This document shows, in pieces, positions 55,269-64,000 of a stretch of DNA of 64,000 bases (its first letter is position 1; each line of letters begins with the position of its first letter). A program made the position numbers and the translations under genes. Below the pieces are notes generated by a model. It ran no database searches. It was not told where the DNA came from and saw only the letters and a program-made list of their open reading frames with translations. Source of the DNA: Staphylococcus succinus (GTDB taxonomy: Bacteria; Bacillota; Bacilli; Staphylococcales; Staphylococcaceae); NCBI RefSeq assembly GCF_029024945.1, contig NZ_CP118976.1, positions 310,001 to 374,000 on the forward strand, written 5' to 3'.

Positions 55269-56267
55269 ATGACAACGATTAAACTGTTTGGAGTGAGACC
55301 AGAGGATATACCCTATATTGAAGCGTGGTCTACACAGCGGGCGGTCGAAGTTGATTTAGACACAGATTTGCTTACTATAGATACAGTTCATCGTGTTAAA
55401 GGTTTTGATGGTGTATCTTTGTCTCAACAAATTCCATTAGATGAAGAAGTGTATAAAAAATTACATGAATTTGGTATTAAGCAGATTGCCCAACGAAGCG
55501 CAGGGTTTGATTGCTATGATTTTGAGTTAGCTAAGAAATATGATTTAATCATCTCTAATGTGCCGTCCTATTCACCACATTCTATAGCTGAATATACGGT
55601 ATCTCAAGCGTTGAACTTAATTCGTAATTATAATGATATTCAACAAAAAACAGCAGAGTTTGATTTTAGATGGCAACCTGAAATATTATCACGTTCTATT
55701 AAAGATTTAAAAGTAGCTGTTATTGGTACAGGACGTATTGGGAGTATTGTTGCTAAAATTTTCGCTAAAGGCTTCGAAACGAAAGTCGTTGCTTATGATA
55801 TTTTTCAAAATGAATCGTTAAAATCATTTTTAACATATGAATCAAGTATTAGTGAGGCTATTAAAGATGCTGATATTGTTACAGTACATATCCCGGCAAG
55901 TAAAGAAAATGACTACTTATTCAATGAAGCGTTATTTAATCAATTTAAAAAAGGTGCAGTATTTATTAACTGTGCCCGGGGTACGATTGTTGATACGAAA
56001 GCATTATTAAATGCGCTTGATAATGGGACAATTAAAGGCGCTGCACTTGATACCTATGAAGGTGAAAAAGGTTTGTTTCCAAGTGATCAACGCGAGGGCA
56101 CATTTGAAGATGAGTTGTTAAAACATTTAATCACGCGTCGAGATGTTATTGTATCACCACATATCGCATTTTATACAGATGCGGCTGTGGAAAACTTAAT
56201 CGTTGATGCATTGGATGCAACGATAGAAGTATTGCAAACAGGGGATACGCAACTACGTGTGAATTAG
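55269..56267 (+). CDS. D-2-hydroxyacid dehydrogenase (ddh/D-lactate dehydrogenase-like)
   Basis: This NAD-dependent D-isomer specific 2-hydroxyacid dehydrogenase resembles S. aureus Ddh. The NAD motif is VIGTGRIGSIVAKIF (about 151-165), the substrate and catalytic residues are in RSAGFDCYD, NCARGTIVDTKAL and SPHIAFYTDAAV with the catalytic His. ATG 55269 is taken for its ten-base spacing to AGGAG and its match to the usual MTTIKLFG start; ATG 55263 is possible. It is 21 bases after the aminotransferase, sharing its S-box leader, which suggests that its substrate is a 2-keto acid from methionine. Confidence 0.85.
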   Translation: MTTIKLFGVRPEDIPYIEAWSTQRAVEVDLDTDLLTIDTVHRVKGFDGVSLSQQIPLDEEVYKKLHEFGIKQIAQRSAGFDCYDFELAKKYDLIISNVPSYSPHSIAEYTVSQALNLIRNYNDIQQKTAEFDFRWQPEILSRSIKDLKVAVIGTGRIGSIVAKIFAKGFETKVVAYDIFQNESLKSFLTYESSISEAIKDADIVTVHIPASKENDYLFNEALFNQFKKGAVFINCARGTIVDTKALLNALDNGTIKGAALDTYEGEKGLFPSDQREGTFEDELLKHLITRRDVIVSPHIAFYTDAAVENLIVDALDATIEVLQTGDTQLRVN

Positions 56268-56330
56268 AATAGCTAAAGTACCAACGTGAAGTGTACGTAT
56301 AATTAACTTATGAAAAGTAGTTATAAATAA

Positions 56331-56369
56331 AAAATGGTGATTACATCGTCGATATGTAATCACCATTTT
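56331..56369. terminator. bidirectional terminator
   Basis: AAAATGGTGATTACAT and ATGTAATCACCATTTT are exact 16-base complements with a seven-base loop, between the dehydrogenase and convergent copZ. Confidence 0.9.
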
Positions 56370-56387
56370 ACTTTACATTGAGTAAAG

Positions 56388-56594
56388 CTATTTTACGTCG
56401 TACCCTTGATCCTCGATTGCATCTTTCATATGAGAAAATGTTACTTTATTGTCATCATAATCGACATCAACATGCCCTTCTGAAAGATTGACCGTAGCAG
56501 TTGATACGCCATCTAAATTTGTTAGGGCAGATTCCACGGCTTGTTTACAGTGATCACAACTCATACCTTCAATATTAATTGTTTCTGTTTTCAT
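56388..56594 (-). CDS. copZ: copper chaperone CopZ
   Basis: This 68-residue heavy-metal-associated (HMA) protein carries Cu(I) to CopA. The metal motif is GMSCDHC with Cys13 and Cys16. AAGGAGG lies nine bases before ATG 56594; the GTG at 56603 in frame is too close to it. It is 49 bases after copA on the same strand, so the two form an operon. Confidence 0.95.
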   Translation of the reverse strand: MKTETINIEGMSCDHCKQAVESALTNLDGVSTATVNLSEGHVDVDYDDNKVTFSHMKDAIEDQGYDVK

Positions 56595-56643
56595 ATTAAT
56601 CACCTCCTTAAATTCAATTGAAGCATAGCTAATATTATTTTAA

Positions 56644-59028
56644 CTATAACTTCATGCGTTTTAAGCGCAATGCGTTAGTGACAACACTCACTGAACTTAA
56701 AGCCATTGCAGCGCCGGCAACCCATGGTGCTAGTAATCCAATTGCAGCGATAGGAATACCAGCTATATTATAAGCGAGTGCCCAAAATAAATTTTGACGA
56801 ATGTTACGTATTGTAGATTTACTAGCAAAAATTGCTTTGGGTAATAATAATAAATCGCCACCTAGAATAGTTACATCAGCTGCTTCAATTGCTACTTCAG
56901 CACCTGTACCTATTGCAATACCAATATCAGCTTGAACGAGTGCAGGTGCATCATTTACACCATCACCAACCATAGCGACAGTTTCACCAGTGTTCTGTAA
57001 TTCATTAATCTTTGAAGCTTTTTCTTCTGGTAATACTTGGGCAATAACAGTATCAATATTTACTTGTTTTGCGATGGCTTGTGCAGTACGTTCGTTATCT
57101 CCAGTCAACATTGCGACGTTTATACCTAAGTTATGAAGTTGTTGAATTGCTTTATTAGCTGAATCTTTAACAGTGTCAGCAACAGCGATGATCCCTCTTA
57201 ATTCATCATCTATAGCAATAAGCATTGCAGTTTTACCTGCTTCTTCATATTTAGTCATTTGTGACTCCATTTTATCAATAGATATAGATTGCTCAAGCAT
57301 AAATTTACGGGTACCAACATACAGTGATTTACCGTCAAATGTAGCTGATATACCGTGACCAGGTATAGCTTCAAAGTAATCGACATCTAATAATGTGATC
57401 TGGTTAGTATGTGCATATTGAACAATTGCTTCTGCAAGTGGGTGTTCAGATCCTTTTTCTGCACTAGCTAACAATTGCAATGTTTCGGTATCACCTTCGA
57501 AATCAGTGACGATTGGTTTACCATTTGTGATAGTACCAGTCTTGTCTAGGACAATGGTATCAATGTTGTGTGTGCGTTCGATATGTTCGCCACCTTTAAA
57601 TAAAATACCATTTTCAGCAGCTTTTCCTGTTCCTACCATGATTGAAGTAGGCGTTGCTAAGCCTAGTGCACAAGGACAGGCAATGACAAGTACTGCAATA
57701 GAAGCTACAAGTGCGGGTTCAAATTCACCGTATTGAATCAGTGTAATCCATACAATGAAAGTAATTAGTGATATACCAACTACGATAGGAACGAAATAAC
57801 TAGAAATAATATCTGCTAAACGTTGGATTGGGGCTTTTGAACCTTGGGCGTCTTCTACGACTTTAATGATAGAAGCAAGTGCAGTATCTTTACCAACTTT
57901 AGTAGCTTCAATAGAAATTGAACCATTCTTGTTCATTGTTGAACCAATGACTGTATCATTTGTTGATTTTTCAATAGGGATAGATTCCCCCGTTAACATA
58001 GACTCGTCAATTGAAGTATTACCTTTGATGACTTTCCCATCTACAGGGACTTTCTCACCAGGTTTAATGATTAGAATGTCACCTTTGACGACTTCATTCA
58101 AAGGAATCATTTGTTCTTCATTACTTCGCAATACACGTGCTTCTTTCGCTTGAAGGTTGAGTAATTCACTTAAAGCATTAGTTGTTTGTGTCTTAGCACG
58201 TGTTTCTAAATATTTCCCGAATAGAATCAGAGTAATTAATACAGCACTTGTTTCAAAATATAAATGCGGTGCATAATTTTGGAAGGTAAGCCATTTTATC
58301 ATCTCATAAATACTATAGAAATATGCAGCACTTGTTCCTAAAGCGACAAGTACATCCATATTTGCAGAACCATTGCGTAAGTTTTTATAAGCACCAACAT
58401 AGAATTGCCAACCAATTATAAATTGTACTGGTGTAGCAAGTGTGATTTGAAACCAAGGGTTCATGAAAATATGTGGTATGGGCAGACCGAAAAGGTGCAC
58501 AAGCATTGTTAATAATAAAGGCGCAGTTAATATAGCTGAAATAATAAGTTTAATACGTTTATGGCTTAATTCCTGTTTTTTACGAGAATCTTTTTCTGTT
58601 GCTTCACGTTTCGGTTGTGCATCGTAACCAATTTTTTGAACTTTTTGAATTAAATCTTCTACAGATACTTCATTAGGATTATAGAATACCACAGCATTTT
58701 CAGTTGTTAAGTTGACATTAGCTGAAGTAACCCCATCCGTTCGATTGAGCACCTTTTCTATTCTATTTGAACATGCTGCACATGTCATACCTATCACATC
58801 TAGTTCGGTTTTTTCCATATGCACGCCGTATCCTGTTTTTTCAATGTTTTTAGTGATATCTGATGTGCTTAAAGTATGCGGATTATATTCAATAGTCGCT
58901 TTTTCAGTTGTAACATTAACATTTGCGTTAACATCACTCATTTTGTTTAAATTCTTTTCGACGCGATTCGCACAAGCAGCGCATGTCATTCCTGTAATAT
59001 CTAAGGTTGTTTTTTTTCTATCTTCCAT
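56644..59028 (-). CDS. copA: copper-exporting P1B ATPase CopA
   Basis: This membrane P-type ATPase pumps Cu(I) out of the cell. It has two N-terminal HMA domains with CxxC at Cys16/19 and Cys83/86, an eight-helix membrane domain with the ion motif [13 protein letters not shown], the phosphorylation loop DKTGT, the HP motif SEHPLAEAI, and the hinge [10 protein letters not shown]. The length of 794 residues is standard. Downstream copZ is co-transcribed. A CsoR-like box lies about 65 bases upstream of the start, so induction by copper is likely. Confidence 0.97.
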   Translation of the reverse strand: MEDRKKTTLDITGMTCAACANRVEKNLNKMSDVNANVNVTTEKATIEYNPHTLSTSDITKNIEKTGYGVHMEKTELDVIGMTCAACSNRIEKVLNRTDGVTSANVNLTTENAVVFYNPNEVSVEDLIQKVQKIGYDAQPKREATEKDSRKKQELSHKRIKLIISAILTAPLLLTMLVHLFGLPIPHIFMNPWFQITLATPVQFIIGWQFYVGAYKNLRNGSANMDVLVALGTSAAYFYSIYEMIKWLTFQNYAPHLYFETSAVLITLILFGKYLETRAKTQTTNALSELLNLQAKEARVLRSNEEQMIPLNEVVKGDILIIKPGEKVPVDGKVIKGNTSIDESMLTGESIPIEKSTNDTVIGSTMNKNGSISIEATKVGKDTALASIIKVVEDAQGSKAPIQRLADIISSYFVPIVVGISLITFIVWITLIQYGEFEPALVASIAVLVIACPCALGLATPTSIMVGTGKAAENGILFKGGEHIERTHNIDTIVLDKTGTITNGKPIVTDFEGDTETLQLLASAEKGSEHPLAEAIVQYAHTNQITLLDVDYFEAIPGHGISATFDGKSLYVGTRKFMLEQSISIDKMESQMTKYEEAGKTAMLIAIDDELRGIIAVADTVKDSANKAIQQLHNLGINVAMLTGDNERTAQAIAKQVNIDTVIAQVLPEEKASKINELQNTGETVAMVGDGVNDAPALVQADIGIAIGTGAEVAIEAADVTILGGDLLLLPKAIFASKSTIRNIRQNLFWALAYNIAGIPIAAIGLLAPWVAGAAMALSSVSVVTNALRLKRMKL

Positions 59029-59091
59029 ATATATACCTCCTTTATATTAAATTGCATTAATTTTATGGTTATGTGTTATCTTAATGCTTAA

Positions 59092-59110
59092 TATACCCCC
59101 TAAGGGTATA
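59092..59110. promoter_or_regulatory. CsoR-type copper operator
   Basis: TATACCCCCTAAGGGTATA has perfect arms TATACCC/GGGTATA around CCTAA and matches the CsoR consensus (G)TATACC-CCTANGG-GTATA(C). It lies upstream of copA. No csoR gene is in the window, so the regulator must be encoded elsewhere. Confidence 0.8.
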
Positions 59111-59136
59111 AAAGTCAATTGACATGTTTAAAAAAA

Positions 59137-59184
59137 GAGATTAAGCTACGCAAATTTTTTAAAAATTTTGCATAGCTTAATCTC
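59137..59184. terminator. terminator of the SulP gene
   Basis: GAGATTAAGCTA and TAGCTTAATCTC form the base of a 24-base near-perfect hairpin, with GCAAATTTTTT and AAAAATTTTGC inside. It follows the SulP stop codon on the minus strand and precedes the CsoR box. Confidence 0.85.
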
Positions 59185-59194
59185 AGTCGTTATT

Positions 59195-60646
59195 TTAAAG
59201 TAGATGTTGTTGATTTACTTTGCTTAGTTCAGAAACAATCTTTCTACTGTCTTTGTTTAAATGTTGTACATAAATGGTATTATTCTTTTTGTTATAATTT
59301 TCAATTAAAGTATCAATCGCATTGACTGCGGAATCGTCCCATAAATGTGCATTGCTAAAATCTAAATAGATGATTTGATTTCTTAATTCCAAGTCTAATT
59401 GGTTCATCAAAGCATCTATAGAGACAAAGAAAATTTGTCCTTTGATTTGATAATGGATAGCTCCATCTATTTCTTTATATTGGACCACAACGTTAGAAAT
59501 CTTTGTAGCAAAGCATAGCGCGCTAACGATGACACCGACGATAACGCCTAAAGCAAGGTTATTAGAAATTAATACGATAGCAACGGTTAAAATCATTACA
59601 AAAGCATCCGTACGTGGGGCCTTCTTTATAAATTTAAATGAGCGCCAATCAAATGTTCCAACAGAAACCATAATCATGATGCCTGCAAGAATTGGCATAG
59701 GTATTTGTACAACCCACTCTCCAAAAACCATAATTAAAATAATTAAAAATATGCCTGCTGTAAACGTAGATAAACGTGTAGTTGCACCAGAACGGACGTT
59801 TATTACAGACTGACCAATCATCGCGCAACCACCCATGGCGCCGAAGAAACCGGTGATCATATTGGCTATACCTTGACCACGTGATTCTTGGTTCTTATTA
59901 CTATAAGTATCTGTTGCTTGATCTACGATACGAGCTGTAAGTAAACTTTCTACAAGTCCTACAATTGCCATAGATAATGCATAGGGGAAAATAATTTGTA
60001 ATGTTTCAAAATTGAATGGCACATCAGGTACAAAGAAGTGTGGTAATGAACGTTTAATTTCACCTAAATCACCAACTGTCTTAACATTAGCACCACTGAC
60101 GATTGCAATTGTCGTCAATAACACAATAGCAACAAGAGGTGCAGGTATTCTATTGAATACACGTGGTAATAAATAAACAATAAGTAGGGTAAAGATAACG
60201 AAAAGATATGTAGGGATAGAAATACCAAAGATATGCTTAAGCTGTGTCATAAATATTAGAATTGCTAAGGCATTTACAAAACCAATCATGACAGAGTTTG
60301 GAATGAATTTCATTAATCGTCCTACTTTTAATATACCAAATATAATTTGGATAATTCCCATTAATATGGTGGCGGCAAGTAAATATTGAACACCATGATC
60401 TTTCACTAACGGTACGATGACGAGCGCGACAGAACCTGTCGCTGCAGAAATCATAGCGGGCCTACCACCGACAAATGAAATGACTACGGCAATAATAAAT
60501 GAAGAATATAAACCTACCATAGGGTCTACGCCAGCAATGATTGAGAAAGAAAGGGCCTCAGGGATCAATGCGAGTGCGACTACAATACCAGCTAATATAT
60601 TGGTACCTGGCGCAGTGAACCATTCTTTTTTTATTTTATTTAACAT
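59195..60646 (-). CDS. SulP family inorganic anion transporter with STAS domain
   Basis: This is an integral membrane anion permease of the SulP/SLC26 family. About 12-14 membrane segments are followed by a C-terminal STAS domain (about 385-483). Motifs include [33 protein letters not shown] and, in [22 protein letters not shown]. The substrate in such relatives is sulfate, bicarbonate or another dicarboxylate. AGGAG precedes the ATG. It is a single-gene unit between copA and the vraDE-like pair. Confidence 0.9.
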   Translation of the reverse strand: MLNKIKKEWFTAPGTNILAGIVVALALIPEALSFSIIAGVDPMVGLYSSFIIAVVISFVGGRPAMISAATGSVALVIVPLVKDHGVQYLLAATILMGIIQIIFGILKVGRLMKFIPNSVMIGFVNALAILIFMTQLKHIFGISIPTYLFVIFTLLIVYLLPRVFNRIPAPLVAIVLLTTIAIVSGANVKTVGDLGEIKRSLPHFFVPDVPFNFETLQIIFPYALSMAIVGLVESLLTARIVDQATDTYSNKNQESRGQGIANMITGFFGAMGGCAMIGQSVINVRSGATTRLSTFTAGIFLIILIMVFGEWVVQIPMPILAGIMIMVSVGTFDWRSFKFIKKAPRTDAFVMILTVAIVLISNNLALGVIVGVIVSALCFATKISNVVVQYKEIDGAIHYQIKGQIFFVSIDALMNQLDLELRNQIIYLDFSNAHLWDDSAVNAIDTLIENYNKKNNTIYVQHLNKDSRKIVSELSKVNQQHLL

Positions 60647-60880
60647 ATCTAATACTCCTTTTTTAATTTGAACTAGGCTATTATATCATATGAAAAAAGT
60701 AGTGATTGAAATAATACAATAAATATTTTGATGATAAAATATCCTAAAATGAACTTTTATGAATGATGCATGTGACAACTTTGTCATTTGAATCTTTGTT
60801 TTTGTTAGTTGTAACGAACGAATCTAACTCAAAATTAAGCTATGATAAATACATATAAAAACAAACGAAGGAGTGAAAAT

Positions 60881-61642
60881 ATGTCTATATTAAAAGTTGA
60901 AGGACTAACTAAAAAGTATGGCAATAGACACCGACAACAAGAAGTGCTAAAAGGTATTGATTTTTCTATTGAACAAGGCGAATTTGTTACAATTATGGGG
61001 CCTTCAGGATCAGGCAAGACGACATTATTGAATGTGTTAAGTTCAATTGATTATATTACCAGTGGTACAGTGGAAATTAATGGGCATAAGATAAATAAAA
61101 TGAGTAATAAAGCTTTAGCAGATTTTCGAAAAAAGGAAGTAGGCTTTATTTTTCAAAATTATAGCGTGCTTCATACACTGACGGTAAAAGAAAATATTAT
61201 GCTACCATTGTCGATACAAAAGATGTCTAAAAAAGTGAAAGAAGAAAACTATAATGAAGTAACAGAAGCACTAGGAATTAAAGATCTAGGTGATAAATAT
61301 CCAAATGAAATTTCAGGTGGTCAACAACAACGTACAGCTGCTGCCCGCGCATCTGTACATAAACCAGCAATTATTTTTGCTGACGAACCTACAGGTGCTT
61401 TAGACTCTAAGAGTGCACAAGATTTATTAAATAGGCTTGAAGATATGAATAAAAATATGAATGCAACGATTGTTATGGTGACACATGATCCTGTAGCAGC
61501 AAGTTATTCCAATCGGGTTATCATGTTGAAAGATGGCAATATCCATTCAGAAATATACCAAGGCGATGATTCTAATCAAGTATTTTATAAAAATATCATT
61601 CATATGCAAACAGCCTTAGGTGGTGTAACGAATGAACTTTAA
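60881..61642 (+). CDS. vraD: BceA/VraD-type ABC ATPase
   Basis: This is the ATPase of a peptide-antibiotic resistance exporter. Walker A is [10 protein letters not shown], the Q-loop is GFIFQNYS, the signature ISGGQQQR and Walker [16 protein letters not shown] 60881 with GAAGGAG upstream gives 253 residues, close to S. aureus VraD; the open frame begins 13 codons earlier without a ribosome site. It overlaps the permease gene by 11 bases. In S. aureus VraDE is induced by bacitracin and gallidermin through the BraRS/NsaRS system; no sensor genes are here. Confidence 0.85.
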   Translation: MSILKVEGLTKKYGNRHRQQEVLKGIDFSIEQGEFVTIMGPSGSGKTTLLNVLSSIDYITSGTVEINGHKINKMSNKALADFRKKEVGFIFQNYSVLHTLTVKENIMLPLSIQKMSKKVKEENYNEVTEALGIKDLGDKYPNEISGGQQQRTAAARASVHKPAIIFADEPTGALDSKSAQDLLNRLEDMNKNMNATIVMVTHDPVAASYSNRVIMLKDGNIHSEIYQGDDSNQVFYKNIIHMQTALGGVTNEL

Positions 61643-63521
61643 TCAAATTGTATTAAAGAATTTCACTAAAAATATACGACATTATGCGATGTTCATTTTT
61701 TCGTTAATTGTCAGTATTGTATTATTTTTTAGTTTCGTTACATTAAAATATACAAATAGTATTAACAACGAAAATTCAATGAAAGTTATCCAAAAGGGTT
61801 CAGAAATAGGAGCTAATTTTCTGTTCTTTATTATTGTGGTTTTTCTATTGTATGCGAGTCATTTATTTATAAAACGTCGTACACGTGAATTTGCGTTGTA
61901 CCAATTGATTGGACTAACTAGAAAAAATATCATACGAATGTTATTTATAGAACAGTTCATCATGTTCTTTATTACAGGAATTATTGGTATGGTGATAGGC
62001 GTATTTGGGTCGAAAATCCTTTTGATGATTGTGCTCAAAGTGCTAGATATAAATACAAGTGTATCGCTGTCATTTCAGTTTCCAGCAATCTTACAAACAT
62101 TCATTTTGTTAATGGTTTCATTTATACTCATACTCATACAAGGATATTTGTTTTTACGAAAACGTAGTATCTTAGATATGATAAATGATAATTCGAAAAG
62201 TGAAGCGACCAAACCTAAAATTACAATTATAGAAGTGATTTTAGGTGTTTTAGGCATTATTATGATTGGCTTTGGTTATTATATGTCGACAGAAATGTTT
62301 GGTGAATTCGCTCGTATTGTTATGTTTGTCCCGTTTATTATCTTAGCTTTAACAGTTATAGGCGCATATTTATTTTTTAGAAGTTCGGTGTCGCTGATAT
62401 TTAAAACATTAAAACGTTCTAAACATGGTAATGTGAGTGTTACTGATGTAGTCTTCACTTCTTCAATCATGCATAAAATGAAAAAGAATGCGCTATCTTT
62501 AACAATTATTGCTATCATTTCTGCTGTTACAGTTACAGTCTTGTGTTTTGGAGCTGTTAGTCGATCGATGATTGATGATACTGTTAATCAATCATCACCA
62601 CAAGATTTTAATTTTATAAAAGCAAAACAAGCTGAACAATTTGAAGATAAATTAGAACAAGCGCATATTCGTTACACGCCTGTATATAAAGAATTATCAG
62701 AAGTTAAAGTTTTGAAAGATGATTTCTTTAAAAAATCAATGAATTATAATGCTACAGATAGAATATTTATTACTAGCAATAAATATTTTAATGATAAAGA
62801 TATTGTTGGGAACCATGCGAAAATGGTGAATTTCGCTACTTCGTCTAGTTTACTCAAATATAATTTAAATAAAGATATAGAAATTAAAGGTGAAACAAAA
62901 GAATCGTTTAAAGTTATAGATGTGAATAAAGAAGTCGACTTTAAAAACGAAGTGAGTTACAGCGCACCTGTGTTATTAGTTAGTGCTGATAAATATGATC
63001 AACTTAAAAAATATAGTACAGAAATACACAAACAATATGGATACAATTTAATGAACTCGGCAGATTGGTCCAAAGTAAATAAACTAGCAAAATCAGTCGA
63101 TCCCAATATTCAGTCCCAAAAAGTAGTGCGTCAAGATTTTAATGATAGCATGGGTATCTTATTATTTGTAACTTCATTTTTAGGTTTAGCTTTCTTAGTT
63201 GCAGCTGGGTGTATTATTTATATTAAACAGATGGACGAAACAGAAGATGAGATGCCTAATTTCCGAATTCTACGTAAAATAGGGTATACACATCAGGATA
63301 TGTTGAAAGGATTAGCTTTGAAGATTTTGTTTAATTTTGGTTTACCACTTATTATCTCACTATTACATGCTTATTTTGCAGCGAAAGCCTTTATGGTATT
63401 GATGGGTGCTACAAATATGCTTCCAGTTTATATTGTCATGGTGATTTATTCAGTGATTTACTTTATATTTGCAATTATGTCATTCATACATTCGAGTCGT
63501 ATTGTAAAACATTCTATTTAA
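61632..63521 (+). CDS. vraE: BceB/VraE-type ABC permease
   Basis: This is the permease of the exporter, 629 residues. Ten membrane segments are predicted: one at the N-terminus, three in residues 50-180, two in 200-260, one at about 285, then a roughly 210-residue extracellular domain (about 310-520), and three more at the end. This large loop before helix 8 is the hallmark of BceB/VraE proteins. The opening [23 protein letters not shown] matches the family; the stretch given is [12 protein letters not shown]. It overlaps vraD. No VraH-like gene follows. Confidence 0.85.
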   Translation: MNFNQIVLKNFTKNIRHYAMFIFSLIVSIVLFFSFVTLKYTNSINNENSMKVIQKGSEIGANFLFFIIVVFLLYASHLFIKRRTREFALYQLIGLTRKNIIRMLFIEQFIMFFITGIIGMVIGVFGSKILLMIVLKVLDINTSVSLSFQFPAILQTFILLMVSFILILIQGYLFLRKRSILDMINDNSKSEATKPKITIIEVILGVLGIIMIGFGYYMSTEMFGEFARIVMFVPFIILALTVIGAYLFFRSSVSLIFKTLKRSKHGNVSVTDVVFTSSIMHKMKKNALSLTIIAIISAVTVTVLCFGAVSRSMIDDTVNQSSPQDFNFIKAKQAEQFEDKLEQAHIRYTPVYKELSEVKVLKDDFFKKSMNYNATDRIFITSNKYFNDKDIVGNHAKMVNFATSSSLLKYNLNKDIEIKGETKESFKVIDVNKEVDFKNEVSYSAPVLLVSADKYDQLKKYSTEIHKQYGYNLMNSADWSKVNKLAKSVDPNIQSQKVVRQDFNDSMGILLFVTSFLGLAFLVAAGCIIYIKQMDETEDEMPNFRILRKIGYTHQDMLKGLALKILFNFGLPLIISLLHAYFAAKAFMVLMGATNMLPVYIVMVIYSVIYFIFAIMSFIHSSRIVKHSI

Positions 63522-63563
63522 AATGAGCTAAAAGTTCAGAGTGAAAATTTTATATTTCGTATA

Positions 63564-63597
63564 GTGTCCAATCAGATTTCGAAATCTGATTGGACAC
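63564..63597. repeat. 34-bp perfect palindrome after vraE
   Basis: GTGTCCAATCAGATTTC is followed at once by its exact reverse complement GAAATCTGATTGGACAC, with no loop. It may terminate vraE, although it lacks a good T run, or be an old insertion-element end. Confidence 0.65.
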
Positions 63598-63631
63598 TTA
63601 TTATATACAGTGATATTTCGTAATAGCGTCA

Positions 63632-63655
63632 TGTAATCATTATAAATTGATTACA
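63632..63655. promoter_or_regulatory. inverted repeat TGTAATCA / TGATTACA
   Basis: Eight-base perfect arms around an eight-base spacer lie about 20 bases upstream of the SigB-like promoter of the SDR gene and may be an operator. Confidence 0.4.
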
Positions 63656-63675
63656 ATTTAAGAAAAATGTTACAT

Positions 63676-63700
63676 GTTTGCTTTAGGAGAAAAGTGGTAT
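63676..63700 (+). promoter_or_regulatory. SigB-type promoter of the SDR gene
   Basis: GTTT (63676-63679) and TGGTAT (63695-63700) have a 15-base spacer, one base short of the consensus GTTT-N14-16-GGGTAT at the first -10 position. The gene start is 36 bases away. Control by general stress is inferred. Confidence 0.55.
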
Positions 63701-63735
63701 CTTGCAATACAAAGACGTAAAATGGAGGTAATTAT

Positions 63736-64000
63736 ATGAATCTAACTGAATTTCATAAACAAATCCAAGGTTACACGCAAGATCAACAGCCAGGTATCGA
63801 AAAAGATATGAATCCACAACCACTGTCTGAAATGGAAAATTATAAAAGTGGTGGTAAATTAAAAGGGAAAGTAGCTTTAATAACAGGTGGCGATTCAGGA
63901 ATTGGGCGAGCCGTAGCTATACTTTATGCGAAAGAAGGCGCTAATGTCGCGATTGGTTATTACAATGAGCACGATGATGCACAGACAGTTGTGACTCGTT
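63736..64000 (+). CDS. SDR family oxidoreductase, 3' end cut by window edge
   Basis: The first 88 codons of a short-chain dehydrogenase are visible. The NAD-binding motif GGDSGIGRAVAILYAKEGANV, in two parts GGDSGIGRAVAI and LYAKEGANVAIGY, lies about residues 51-75, after a 40-residue N-terminal extension rich in Gln and Pro (QDQQPGIEKDMNPQPL). This extension is typical of the stress-induced SDR group (GS39/YhdF-like). TGGAGG lies ten bases before ATG 63736. The SigB-like promoter supports a stress role. Catalytic Ser-Tyr-Lys residues are outside the window. Confidence 0.87.
   Translation, partial: MNLTEFHKQIQGYTQDQQPGIEKDMNPQPLSEMENYKSGGKLKGKVALITGGDSGIGRAVAILYAKEGANVAIGYYNEHDDAQTVVTR

Noticed and set aside
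57866..58153. Plus-strand frames across copA and ureC
   Set aside because: Antisense shadows of conserved protein genes without ribosome sites.

Overview
The window is AT-rich, densely coded firmicute DNA and reads as chromosome of a coagulase-negative Staphylococcus. The evidence is a ureABCEFGD operon with staphylococcal protein features, the order aminotransferase - ddh-like - copZ - copA that I recall from S. aureus, a vraDE-type bacitracin exporter, a SceD/IsaA transglycosylase with a WalR-type box, and a V8-like secreted protease. Urease with its own urea channel and nickel importer would suit the S. saprophyticus/xylosus group, but I cannot fix the species. I see no rRNA, tRNA, integrase, transposase, prophage or CRISPR array.

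Layout. 1-5.1 kb: the 3' part of a type I pantothenate kinase, then a PRD regulator with an ascorbate-type (Ula family) PTS (IIA, IIB, IIC) behind a cre-like site. 5.2-10.6 kb: a ketopantoate-reductase-like gene, a SAM riboswitch driving an orphan metQ, an unusual L-2-hydroxyacid dehydrogenase, and manA with a ROK sugar kinase. 10.8-13.2 kb: two divergent G3E (CobW/YciC-type) GTPases around a perfect Fur/Zur-like palindrome. 13.3-16.9 kb: sulfur metabolism (metY-like, mccA, and an mccB whose frame is broken at its fourth codon). 17-20 kb: an ABC-2 exporter, a hot-dog thioesterase and a tiny membrane protein. 20.1-31.7 kb: a nickel/urea block made of the urease operon, a divergent urea channel, a nikABCDE-like importer and a MarR regulator.

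31.9-52.5 kb is a mosaic of mostly single genes separated by strong hairpin terminators: an AHL-lactonase-like metallohydrolase, VOC, HAD, UspA, PyrD, fructosamine kinase, MFS, HXXEE protein, thioredoxin-like protein, MDR dehydrogenase, ArsR, DUF896, LLM oxidoreductase, V8 protease, TetR, DMT exporter, amino acid permease, nucleoside hydrolase, M23 peptidase, DUF488, a zinc-ligand-less PTPS homologue and a stand-alone EIIC. Inside a 0.7 kb gap (40.1-40.9 kb) is a 21-codon reading frame on the minus strand with an ideal Shine-Dalgarno and its own hairpin terminator; it encodes a short amphipathic helix. 53-64 kb: SceD, a second SAM riboswitch ahead of an aminotransferase and a D-2-hydroxyacid dehydrogenase, copZ-copA with a CsoR-like box, a SulP transporter, vraDE-like genes, and the start of an SDR gene with a SigB-like promoter.

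The genes fall into a few physiological modules: urea and nickel use, sulfur amino acid supply under SAM control, metal homeostasis (Zn-type GTPases, copper export), sugar uptake under catabolite control, and cell-envelope maintenance. The observations I think most deserve checking are the 21-residue peptide gene, the mccB frameshift in an A6 run, the G3E pair with its palindrome, and the PTPS homologue that lacks its zinc histidines.
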